Of a DNA stretch of 64,000 nt, positions 13,482 to 25,500 are shown in pieces. Origin of the DNA: Chaunax sp. Z400. Lineage: Eukaryota; Chordata; Actinopteri; Lophiiformes; Chaunacidae. The translations under genes were made by a program, and so were the position numbers. The stretch lies in contig CM075192.1 in assembly GCA_037577475.1 (NCBI GenBank), positions 16,377,408-16,441,407 of the forward strand. The letters are read 5' to 3'. The notes below the pieces were generated by a model that saw only the letters and a list, made by a program, of their open reading frames with translations, did no database searches and was not told where the DNA came from. Numbering within the stretch: position 1 is the first letter of the stretch; every line of letters starts with the position of its first letter.

Positions 13482-13740
13482 GGGGCGGCTGTGGCTCAGG
13501 AGGTAAAGCGGTCGTTCTCGAACGAAAGGTTTGTGGTTCAATCCCCAGCCCGAGCAAGTCTACAAGTCAAGTAAGTCGAAGTATCCTTGAGCAAAGATAC
13601 TGAACCCCAATTTGCTCCCCGGGCACCACAATGTAGTGGCAGCCCACTGCTCCTCAGGGATGGGTCACATGCAGAGAAAAAATTTCCCCCTGTGGGATTA
13701 ATGCAGTATCCAAAAAAAAAAACAAAAAAAAAATTTAAAA
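13482..13740 (+). mobile_element. tRNA-derived SINE with A-rich tail
   Basis: The 5' part (13482-13560) folds like a degenerate tRNA and keeps a pol III box A (tggctcaggagg, 13492-13503) and box B (ggttcaatccc, 13535-13545) at normal spacing. A tRNA-unrelated body follows, with the fish-SINE motif gtatccttgagcaaagatac and tgaaccccaatttgctccc. The copy ends near 13705-13740 in an interrupted A-rich tail. It is not a functional tRNA gene because the acceptor arms do not pair and the body continues far past tRNA length. Confidence 0.75.
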
Positions 13741-14409
13741 ATTGAGGAAACTTCATTGACCCTTCATCTCAGCCTGAAACAGCATTTCTGACAATTTCAC
13801 ATTTGTTGTTCATTTCATGTTAACATTGAGACCATTGAGAACATTAACAAAATATTAAAGGTCTCCTGTAAATATCAGAAACTTCAGTTATAATACTTAC
13901 TCTTAGACCTGTCAAGACGATTTTGTAGATCTTTATTTTATTGTGTTTACGTTTCTATGAAGCCCTTGCAGGCCTCAGAGTGGCAATCAGTTCTAAAAGG
14001 CGCTGAAAATTAGTTTCTCTCCAGGGATGACATCTGCGGAGCCATTAAACTTTGACCTCACAAAAAACTCAGGGTTACTGTATTGTAAAGGGTACAAACA
14101 AGCCTAGAAAGTAGCCCTTGGTGTGATCTCTGCTATAGTGCTTTGTAAACATGCTTGTGTCCCTCAGTGAATCTTGTTTCCCGTACAGGGTGCAGTGGTA
14201 TTTCATGGTTCTGTCCCTCTTCCTTTTCTTTTCCTCAAAAAAAGACTGAAAGGGGCAGCAAACTGCAGGGTTAGAGGGACAATTTATTCCATCCACATCA
14301 AACATTGTGCATTGCAGTGCCAGTGAGGAGTGATGAGTGAGCAGAACGAAGAGGGGAAAGAAAGAAACATATGCTAGAATAAATGGGGTCAGCTCCAGGT
14401 TGCGTAATG

Positions 14410-14431
14410 CCCCCCCCCCCCCCCCCCCCCC
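14410..14431. repeat. Homopolymer C22
   Basis: Twenty-two consecutive C on the + strand (G22 on the other) in otherwise AT-rich non-coding DNA. Such tracts can form i-motif or G-quadruplex structures, and their length is often misread in assemblies. Confidence 0.9.
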
Positions 14432-15443
14432 TTCACAACAAGCCTGACTACATGCAGCAGCAGAGGGTTGGGATCCCACTCATCTGCATCAACTATACAG
14501 GAAAAAAATGCTGCACCCCCCCAAAGGGTCTGTCCTAAAAGGAGGCGAGCACACACCAGGAGGAACAGCAGCCTCGGCATGGTTTGTTAATCTTCCGTCC
14601 CATCTGTTAATAGTCCCATGGAGGAGGACCTTTTTGGAGCAGGCTGTCCAGCCTTAAGTCTTGCTCCCAACCCTCTCTAATGCAGGATGAAGTGCTTGAG
14701 AACAGACAACAGTACATTGGGAGGGTTACTTCAGCTCTGAATAACTCATGTTCACTCAGGCTGTCACAATGCTCATATTGTCTCCACTTCACACAAACCC
14801 AGTGCATTTTGAAAGGGGCTGAGTTGATTAAGTTGATCATATCGTCTGTCAGAACGAGGGCGATGTTTATGTGGCTGACTTGACCAAAACTGGCTTTATT
14901 TAAACTGTGACTTATTTTTCTGACCAACAGTATTATTTTCAGGGCTCACATCCTTGTTACCTTCCAAAAAAAAACAAAACGGTGAATTGCTTAAGGATTT
15001 GATATACAAGGTTTAATGGGGTGCAACATTTCAAAAAGGGTAAAACCAACTTGGTACAATTGCAAGTGTTTTTGAATAGTGAAACAAGGTAATTAAAAAC
15101 AACACATGATGTGTTTGATCATACTTGCCTGGGCCAATTATAATGCAGTGATTCTTTTTCCTCAGTATTAGGCCAGTAGTTTCTCAGCCACTCAAACTTG
15201 CTTTGATTTAAGTGAGCATGTCTGCATCTTGCTTATATTTTGAATTAAAGCCATCTGGATAAAGTTTGCACACCGTCGGTGTATGCACGGCTCTTGGGTG
15301 AAAAAAATTGGACACAAAAATGCTTTAAGTTACATTTCCATTCCAAGCCATAGATTCCTTTGGGCATCTCAGCATACGTAATTAGAAACGCATATTGACA
15401 CACATTTGATATATATTTTTTTTGTCTGGATGTCTGTTTGCAG

Positions 15444-15524
15444 AGCTTTATGGATCGTACCTGAAGGACCAAACTGTCTGAAGTTCCAGTGACAAAATGC
15501 CAGGAAAATAATTCGATTTGTCAG
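15444..15524 (+). other. tiam1: Probable non-coding 5'-UTR exon of tiam1
   Basis: It is preceded by a T-rich tract and TTTGCAG (ending 15443) and followed by a consensus donor TCAG|GTAAGC (15525 on). The next acceptor, at 15630-15631, leads to the tiam1 start codon at 15642, so a 107-bp intron would join them. The exon has stops in all frames and two tiny upstream ORFs, 15450-15464 (MDRT) and 15497-15511 (MPGK). The call rests on splice-site quality and position only. Confidence 0.55.
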
Positions 15525-15641
15525 GTAAGCTAACATTCAAATGCAATTCTATCAGAAACATAATGTCTGTTACTGCATTCTGTTTCATATTCCTTTTGAG
15601 TTTATTTAAGCTTTATGACCTCTTCTTTTAGCATCTGAGTC

Positions 15642-16550
15642 ATGGGAAATGCTGAGAGCCTGAATGGGGACCATGCTCACTACGGTGCCAGACATGGCTA
15701 TTTGTCACGTAAGCACATGTCTCGGTCTCTTCGCATCTCCAACAAGCAGGCCAGACGCTCTCGACATGCTTCATCTGGGAAGATAGAGCACAGGAACTCT
15801 GAGACAAGCACACGCTCAAGTAGCACTCCCAGTATCCCGCAATCCCTGGCAGACAATGGCATGGAGCCCTTCAATGAGGCAAATATTCTTCCAGACTTTG
15901 GCAGCCCCATTTGGGTGGACCGTGTGGCCATGAACCTGCGGCCTATGTCCTTTCACATTGACCTGGCCAATCCTGCTGTGCATATGAATACGATGCACAT
16001 AACCCTACCTGGCCCCACTGCAGAGGAGGCGCAGGATGAAGATGTGTACGCAGGTGAGGTGACGTACCTCCAGAAAACTCAGGATGGCTCCAAGGAGACC
16101 GTCGTCTTTAAAAAGAAGAGGTCCAAGTCTGCAGACATGTGGCGAGATGACAGCCTGGAGTTCTCCCTGTCTGACCTCAGCCAAGAGCACCTGACAAGCA
16201 CAGAGGAGATCATAGACACAGCGGAGAGGGACTTAATTGATTGCGAAGGCCACCTGCAGCCCAGCCCCACAACCTCAGCTGACAGGGCAAACTCCCTTGA
16301 TGAGCTGTATAGCCAGAATAAACCTGCACGCCAGCAACCCCAACGCCGCTATGCCAAGTGGCATGATGGAAACAGGGCGATCAGGCAGGGAGAGGACAAG
16401 AAGATGCTCTCCCCATCAGAGGAGGACGGGAACGTGTATAGTGCATACACCCTCCCCTGTCGGCGTTCTCACTGCCTGTCTGAAGGCCTGAGCGGCCATG
16501 AAGCTACCGTATGTGCCAGTATGCAGGGCAGGAGGGCGCAGACTATACAG
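15642..16550 (+). CDS. tiam1: tiam1 coding exon 1: N-terminal myristoylated, Ser-rich region
   Basis: This large exon encodes residues 1-303. The acceptor AG is at 15630-15631 and ten untranslated bases precede the ATG. The protein opens with MGNAES, keeps the family block RHASSGK ... HRNSE and a polybasic patch, then FGSPIWVDRV and KKKRSKSADMW ... SLEFSLSDLSQEHLTS, which are near-identical to mammalian TIAM1. The stretch between these blocks (about 100-140) is less conserved. The exon ends in phase 0 at GTAAGA. Confidence 0.95.
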
Positions 16551-19500
16551 GTAAGATGTAATTTTGCACTGTGCTGACTATTAATTTGAAACTTGTCAAA
16601 TAATGTCATCTAACCTATGCCACATTACATAGAAAGCTGAGCTTGAAAATGTGAAGCGGCGTTTTAATATCTTCTGTCAGGGGCCTGAACTGTTTGGAGC
16701 TGTGTCATGGCTCCTCTATGCTCCTTGGACAGAGCATGAAAAGCTGTGCAGAATTTTAATGTAGTCTGGTGGCATCACCAATAAGACAGTTCCCCTCATC
16801 CATTTTCATGCTATTGTGTCTGAGCGTTTCCTCCGCTGCATTCACTTCACAGATAATACACTGCTGACAGAGATTTAAGTGTAAAAAGAATGCTAATGTT
16901 ACTCTCCCTGATGAAGCTGTTTTTCTCGGCAGAAGAGGCTGTGATGACAGAAGGGGAGGGGGCAGAGCTCTAAGTCACCCCCCGTTTGAAATACCCCATT
17001 CTTTTGTTATGATAATGAGGGAGGCCTGTTGAAGAGTGTAACAGTAAAAACGTGTTTGGTGGCCCTTTCACTGCGGGGCACCATCAGCCTGAGTGATTGA
17101 AGATCTGGAGCACATGATTGGGTCATGTGACCAGATGGGGATACCGAGCTTGGTGTAACCTCCTTCATCTCCCAGGAGCATTTAACCATGTGGTTAGGAG
17201 AGGGCAGACCCTGTGGTGCCACAGGGAGGGCAGGCAGGCTTTACTCACACAACGGCTTTGCTCTGAGCAATTATAAGCACAACTTTGGGATTAAGCAACC
17301 CATAGTCTGTTGTTGGGTATCTTTACACGTTAACTTCAGAAGAACGGCTGTATCCTGTATATACAGAGACAGCGTAGACATCAGTCAGGGCAGGAGTCGT
17401 TGACTGACTTTCTTTATAGTAATGAAAAAAAGGTCGCCATGCCATCTCACCTGTCTTGTGCTTCTGCCACGATGCAGGATGTCACAGCCGGCGACGGCAG
17501 CGAGTATGACGACAGTGGCATCGACGGGGTGACGGCGGAGACGGAGCAGCAGTCGAGACGCTACAAGACCATGTCGGCCTCCTTCTCCGTGTCCTCGGCG
17601 GCTGGCAGGAGCATGTTCACAGGTAGCGACAGTGGCAGCAGCAGTGGCGGTGGGCCCAGTGATTGTGTACAGGGCGTGTATGAGAACTTTCGCCAGGAAC
17701 TAGAGATGAGCTCCTGCCAGACGGAGAGCTTGGAGGAGGCAGGGTCCGCCCTGAGTGACGAGCAGAGCACTATGAGCTCCGCCTACCAGTCTTACCCTTT
17801 GCTCAGCGTTGCCCAGGGGATGGTACGCAAAGCTGGCAGGCTTGCCGTCAAGAATTTCCTTGTACATAAGAAGAACAAGAAAGTGGAGTCAGCCACGAGG
17901 CGCAAGTGGAAGAGTTACTGGGTTTCCCTAAAAGGTTCGTTATGCCCTCAATCCATCCATAACATTCACACATTATGTTTGTATTTTTGTTGACAGTTTA
18001 GTTTTGTTTCAGTTGCACATGTAGAAATTCTCAATCGAATCTAACTTCAGATAAGCTCAGTAAACCAAGCTTTAAGTCTATTGTGATATAAGCTTATCAT
18101 CAAATTTCATGCCAATTGACTGTGCTTGAAATCAAAACAGTACATCATGATCATGCTGCCTCCTCCTCTGATGAGTCAGCCATGCTGCACTTCATAATGT
18201 TGGCCACTGGAGAGCAGGATTAAATTGCTTGAGCAAAACTGGCTTTAAAAAAAAATCTTCTGAGTGTCATTGTTATTCTTTCCAAGAGACTAGCATCAGT
18301 AATCTGTGCTGTTAAGTAATGAGTGGGTTATTTTTGTTTTCCAGGTTGCACTTTGTTCTTCTATGAGACTGATGGCCGTTCAGGGATTGACAACAACAGT
18401 ATTCCCAAGCATGCCATCTGGGTAGAGAACAGCATTGTCCAGGCTGTACCAGAGCATCCCAAGAAGGACTTTGTGTTTTGTCTCAGCAACTCCATGGGAG
18501 ATGCTTTTCTGTTTCAGGTAAGACAGTTCACTTAATCACAGACCAGATATTCACATTGACCTATGTGTACTTGGTTTTTCTTTCCTTCTATGCTCTTTGA
18601 ATGTGTGATTTACGATATAATTACCATCGAATCAACACAAGAAAAGGAAGTAAAGGGCTTTTAACTGTGAATATCAAGAGGCTAGATTATTGTTTAACAC
18701 CTCTGACACTTTTGCTGTCCGTCCCCATGCAGACATGCAGCCAGACAGAGCTGGAGAACTGGATCACAGCCATCCACTCGACATGTGCCACTGCCGTCGC
18801 CCGCCAGCACCACAGAGAGGACACGGTGCGCCTGCTTCGTGCTGAAATCAAGAAGCTTGAGCAGAAGATAGACATGGATGAGAAGATGAAGAAAATGGGA
18901 GACATGCAGCTGTCCGCTGTTACAGAAACCAAGAAGAGGAAGACGATCCTGGACCAAGTGGGTCTCATTCTCCTTTCTTACTTCAGTCTCAGAGTTCCCA
19001 CATGGTAGGCAGTTTTGTGGGATTTTGCTGACTTGAAGAACCTGGAGATTTGACACATTAATTGTAGACCATATTAATTGCATTTTTAATATGCTACACG
19101 GAGTAGAAGAGCTCAGAAATGGCATGATCCATTATCATGCAGTTGGCCGCACCATTTGTTTGCCTTGTCAGACAGGGCCATGAGACATTGCAGTAGCTTT
19201 ATTGACAAACGGGCTCAACCTGAGATACATTTCCAGCACCTTAAACAAAGTGCATCATGTGTTAATCCCAGGCCGGTTAAATTCGGATAAACTCAGGGAT
19301 TGAGAAATGCCTCACTAATGTGAAACTCGAAGCCTAAACGTGTGCAGAGCTAGACTAAAGGTTCACAACAAAGAGTGAAATGGCAGTGCAAACAATAAAA
19401 CATTCTCTCCCTGTGGGAGAGAAAGAAAGAGATGGGTGAAAGATGAGAGATTGTGATCCAGGCAGGGAGTCCAGGTAGACATGAAACTGCTGCAGGGTGA

Positions 19501-22500
19501 CGATCCTCCTCGGCACACCTGTAGAGTAGCCTGTAGCTGCTGTTTGACCACTTTCTTCTTCACCTGTTGTACATTAAAGCACCGTGTACAGTATAGCTCA
19601 CAGTGCTAGTGAGCAATATGCTCTTTCCAGTTTTTTTTTTTCTCCACAGCTGCAGCAGTCATATTGAGGAAGCAGGGCAGCCACAATTCAAAGAAATCCA
19701 CCGGCTGCCCATCTGTGTGCCTTCAAGCCAAAAAGTCTTAATATTCAGTTGCCTGCTATAGACCTCTGACCTGCTTTTCCTGTTCAATAATCCTTGGTTC
19801 TTGTGTTCTGGCAGAGTTTTCAGTCTCTAGTATCCTAGCCTCTGCTTCGTCCAGCTGCTTGCTAGCAGTCTGGAGTTTTTCATCAACTACTTTTAAGATA
19901 TTAGCAGTCAAATGAATGGCTTTGGCAAGAGCTGAGTGGAGTTCTAGGTGTTTGTCACTGATAATAATCCACAGCTATAGTGATAATAACAATTTTTATT
20001 TTCAGGTCATATTCAAGTTGTTTTTTGCATGCATCACATGCAAGTAGGTATTTCAATCCAAGTTGTTCTGATGCAGGAAATAGGAGATGAGTAGAGAAGG
20101 AGGGAGAAAGTATGAAGGGATTAAGTCACAGATCTCTTAGGTATCATCTGGTCTCATCAGGCTGCTGATGCTGCACACACATATTGGAACCAGATTAGTT
20201 TTTTTTGTTTTCTTTTAAATGGTATGCTGTTGGCACTGGGGAATATTCTGCCATTCTCTTAATTAATTGCAAAGCTCATGTTGTCTTTAATAGGTCTGCT
20301 TACATAGAAGGGAGATCAAATGGCCTTTGTTTGGTCGGTTAGGTAGCGACTGGTTGGAGCGGTTCTGTTTGGCAGTGTCGAGTCTCACATTGTGGAGAGC
20401 TGAATAGATATAGGCCTTCTCCTTAGAATATTGAAACGCTCCCAGCCTCTATCTGCCCGTGGAATGTGCAGTATTGTTTCTTCCTCATCTCCGGGTTACT
20501 TGGCAGTGATACAGAGCGCTTTGCCACGGCCCTGGGCGCCTCTTTCAAACACCAATGCAGGACCGTGACTGGGAAGGGACGGCCCAGTGAATAATCAGAA
20601 TGTCCTGTTCTACTGCCCCAGTAAACATCGAACATTAGGAACAGCAAATGCATGTTGGTGAGACTTAACAAGGTGGTAACGGAGCTTCTAGGGGAAGAGA
20701 GGAGTCGCTCTTTGATAAACAATTAACTGAATGTGTTGTTGTATCACCCTCGTTCTGCAGATATTCCTGTGGGAGCAGAACCTGGAGCAGTTTCACATGG
20801 ACCTATTCCGCTTCAGGTGCTACCTGGCCAGCCTGCAGGGAGGAGAGCTGCCCAACCCCAAACGCCTCCTGGCCTTTGCTTCTCGCCCCACCAAGCTGGC
20901 AATGGGGCGACTGGGTATATTCTCTGTCTCTTCCTTCCATGCACTGGTAAATATTACTCTCTAATTTATTCTGGTTTTATAAAGCACTGTCATCATATGC
21001 TGTTATATAGCAAGTAAGTTTTACATACATTTAAATTTTTTATGCATTTAGGTGCCGCCTTCACAAATGTGACTTGAATCTAGTGAATATTTGAGGGATC
21101 GATGCCCCACTCCAGTAAACCTCTAAACAGATATCTGCATATGAATGTAGATCATCTAAATTGTCAGACAAATAAATGATGGCTTCCAAGATTACATTCA
21201 AGAACACTTCAGAAACACAAAATCTGTAGCCCTTGCAGGCATCAAACATGTAACTTCGAGTTGTTGGATGATCTCCCTTCACACTATACAGCCCTTATAT
21301 TTATAAAGCCCTTAGAAGCAGTGAGAAATACTTGATCTCTCTCAACATACACATCTTCACCACTGAGTACATCTCCCCTGGTAGGACAATTGATTCCAGA
21401 AACTAAAATGGGTAGTGTCAAACCAGGTTTTTCCCACTAGAACTGCTATTTTGGAGTCTGGATCTCATGCAGGGCACCTACATGGAGGGTTTTGGTTCAG
21501 TTTTGACCTCCCACTGCTGAACTGAGGTTGTGTACTTCACGGATGAAAGCTCTGCTTGTACAAGAAAACATATATTTGGTTTTTAGAGATGTGTTTGTGG
21601 ATCAGTGAGCTACCTTTTATCTCCCAGCTACCAATGCAGTGCTGTGGAGCAGATGAGTGTTAAAGCTGTAAAATAGCTGGGTGGGACATAAAACAAAAGA
21701 CACTAGACACAGGTCTCTTCTCTTTTTGTATCTGTCCTCTGTTTTATTCGTCACCTCTATCAGCACTATGTCCAAAAAGGACTGAAAAAAGTTGATGGAA
21801 GTGAAAGATTAAATGATGGCTTAGGTTAGGTTCACACCACTTGTTCTCCCCGATAGAACTGCTTTCTAAAGGCTAATTCTAGGTCAATAGAGTAGCCTGC
21901 AAATACCAGGTTGTGTAAAATTCTGAATGTGCCCATTGTTTATGCATGAAATGGACAGGATGGCTCTATATCTGTATCTTATTCTATTATTATTTTATAT
22001 ACCCCTTAAATTATTTATCTGCCCTTATTTCTGGCCGTGTATGACTGTAACACTCAAATTTCACCTCTCATACGTTAACTATTTAGAATTGCAGTATATT
22101 TACAGTATATTATCCTATGTGAGCCATTTTCCTCTTTTTATTAAACCAGACAAGTCGGTTAAGAATAAGTTGTAATTTACAGTGACACTCTGAAGTATTT
22201 TTTATTTATGCTCAAACTCCTGCTTGTTCATTTTTAAAGATCACATTGTAATCATGTCCTTTAACAATGTTTTTTTTCATTGGGTCTTTATTTTGTATGT
22301 ACCTCCCTAACCTTCATTGCTCTTTTGTTTAGAATATGCTCTTGAAAAGAATGTGAATTGAGTGTGACCTCAAGCCACTTGTAAAACGTAACATGTCATG
22401 AGGTCAGACCGATTGCTGTCTGTCTTAAACTGTATGTTTGAGCCCTGACTCAGCGGTTATGTTTTTGCAGGTGGCAGCTCGCACAGAGATGGGAGTGAGA

Positions 22501-25500
22501 AGGCGAACGCAGGCTATGTCTCGTTCTTGCAGTAAGCGCAAGAGCAGATTCTCCTCTCTCTGGGGTCTTGACACTACCTCAAAGAAAAAAACAAAAGCCC
22601 ATCCCAGCATCAACCAGGTCTGCAATGTTTGGCATCTATCTAAGTAACAATCTATAGAAAAAGATCTTTTGTGTGAGTTATGACCACTTGCACCTCTTTT
22701 TGTCCCAGCAGGTCTTTGCTGATGGCGAGCCAGTGAAAAAGCCTGTAGATGGCATATACGTTGAGCACAGCAAGGAACACGCAGTAAGGAGGACTCGTTC
22801 TCTGTTTGCATACATTTTACTGTGAGCTGGAAATCAAATATGAGTGGGAACTTTGTCTGCTAAATCTTTAGCCAACACTGACATCTACAAAATATTAGCC
22901 CTCCATTCATCCTGAGTAAGCAGCAGAGCACAGCCCAGAGGTGACGACTGTAACAGCTACTCAGGCACATTAGAGGTTGTAATTTCCCTTCATTCCTTTT
23001 AAGCAAATGTACAGTAATGTACTCCAGACCTGGAAAAATATATTGGAACTACTCTGTGCCAGAGAGTTCATTTTGGGTCGTAATTAAAACATACTGGTAG
23101 AATTATTGCCCATTTTAATCAAGACAAGCGTAAATCTGTTAACACATTTAAAAAAAGAATCTGTATTTAAGTAGCAGACTGACTAAATCATGTTATTTCT
23201 CCGTTCAAAGAAAAGCGAGGATGGAACCGGGAAAAGCCTTCCACGGCCCAGCACGGATAGTGATCTCTGGGTGCCTGACCACATCACCCCGTCGTGGGTG
23301 TGTCTGCCAAATGACCAGCCAGTGCTAACCATTATCCAGCCTGGGGAGTCGGTACTGTGCGTTCTGGAAACCATCTGCAAGGTAACAGCATCCGGGCTCA
23401 AATGACCTGACCTCATCCACAGTTCACATTTCACCCCAGTGATGTGTGCAGGACACTTGGAAAAACATGCACTTTCAAAATGAAAGTCACCCTCTGGGCT
23501 CTCATGACAACATTTAACTAGACAAATACACTTCTGACGTGCAGAGTCAGTAAGATGAGGAATAACAATGTCTCATATCTCCTTGTAACAAGTCTGTACT
23601 GCTGGGTAAAAAATACTGAATAGCTTTGTTCAGTCTTGTTTCCATCAATGAAAAATGAGTCGCTGATAAGCTGCTCAAGTTTTTGGTATCAGACAATCGA
23701 TCTTCTTTCTGCCCCTCATCCCACAGGCTCATCAGCTCGATCCCACCAAGCACTACTTGCGCCTCAAATTCCTTATTGAAAACCAAGTGCAATTCTACAT
23801 TCCCAAGCCAGAGGAGGATGTCTGCGACTTGGTATGTGACTCCCTGCTTGAATGTGATCTAATCCCTCCCTTCTCTGTCAAATTATTTTTTGACCTTTAT
23901 AATCTTGATAGGTCTAAGGAAACTAGTAATTGCGTTGGGATGTGTGAGAAATCACAATATGGAGAAAACCACAGACCATTAGAGCATCTTTGTTGTGATT
24001 TATTCATAGGTTTTGTATTTTCTATCCTTTTTGCCGGGGAGGGCCCTGCACCAAAACATAAATCTATTCATGCAAAGTCTTAATGAACCGTATCTGTAGT
24101 GACGTTTGTATTTATTATATCATGTAATCATGATATGTCATCAGCCACCCCTCTCTCTGTGCTGTCAGTAACCCACCCACCAGATTAGGAACAAAGTAGG
24201 CTGCTGTTTCATGATTTATATAATAACATCTTTTGTTCTTCACAGCTTTACAAAGAAATTGACCTCTGCTGCAAAATAACAAAAGTGATCCAGTTTGACA
24301 GAAATGAATCCTGCATGATTGGTTACGGTAGGAACTATTTATATGATCCTGTGTAATTTCTAATTATCGTTTTTGGCTAAGATGCTGTAATGAAGCCAGT
24401 GTCAAAGATTACATGTCTGATTGCTGTTGTTTTAAGTGATAATTGCTTTTCGTTGACCTGTGTTTTTCCAGACCATTCCCATTTGTACTGCACAAATCCC
24501 TCAGATGTGTTTTATATAAGTGTCTCTGACCTCCTCCTCCTCGCCTCTCTGCCTCTCCTTTTCCTCCTCCAGGTTTCTCCATTTCGGTGGTGGAGGAGGA
24601 TGGAGTGCAGCAGCTCTACATCACAGATGTGAAGGCGGGTGGTTTAGCCTTCGCCAAAGGTTCATTACCCTTCATTTCCTTCAAATGAACTCCCTTCAAA
24701 ACCGCTTGATCTGTCTGGGACCTGATGAGTTACAGCTAGTGGAAAAAAAGAGAACCATCCCTTTTCTGTTCTTTTTCATGATTTCGAAACGGAGCATTTT
24801 TCTCACAGTGAGGACATTCATACTGTCTCTCTTTACAGATGCATTAGCTCATGTTGTTGAATAGGCAGGGAAGGTTTTAGAGATCACAGCCATTCTCGAG
24901 AGTGTTGATTACAATAATCATAACCACTCGCACTGGCTTCTTTAGCAGGGCTACCAACGTGAAGCAGCTGTGGTGAGGTACAGATTGCAAAGTTGAGCGA
25001 TGTCAAAATATTATGCTGAGGTGGTTATAGTGCAGGTAGAGCACATGCAGTGATGCTGTGGTACAGAAAATGATATATCTGCACTGTTTCTTCATAGGGC
25101 ATAGAGGCATAGACGAGTGGTTCATGCTTAACTGATTATCCCCAAAGTAGAATTTTACAATATTTTAGTTTCTTACAAGTATGTCATCTCTTCATCTTAT
25201 TAGGAGTGTAATGGTCAGCTAAAGGAATGTCATCCAGAATTTGTTGGATGCTGTTTGGAAACACACCAGTAAGCAATTCTGGAGTCGATTGTTGAGTCTC
25301 ATCTCAAGGTCGTCAAATAGCTACCAACCTAAAACGTTCGCTATTTGTTGACCAAGAAATAAAGATCAACAATCAACTCTCTTTGTCAAGAATTGTTGAC
25401 GCCCAGAAACGTCCAGCAAAATAAGACGGATTCAGACGCCACCATCCACCTCCAGTAGAAGTGATGTGTGACAGGGATGCTGTATGAGTCTAGTCATCTA

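Larger units (their letters stand above)
5280..15443. other. Long non-coding stretch, probably 5' intron or upstream region of tiam1
   Basis: I see no coding exon. Recognisable contents are a short (GT)n near 5633-5651, a repeat-family fragment near 7495-7540, a dispersed-repeat fragment near 9710-9845, a tRNA-derived SINE at 13482-13740 and a C22 run at 14410-14431. Short ORFs on both strands have no recognisable family resemblance. Confidence 0.5.

Noticed and set aside
13482..13560. tRNA gene
   Set aside because: Box A and box B are present, but the acceptor stem does not pair and a SINE body and A-rich tail follow. It is a tRNA-derived SINE head.
17400..17477. ATG-initiated upstream extension of tiam1 coding exon 2 as an alternative start
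   Set aside because: The frame is open from 17400, but a good acceptor at 17476-17477 gives exact agreement with mammalian TIAM1, and the extra residues (MTDFLYSNEKK...) are not conserved. Intron read-through is the simpler explanation.
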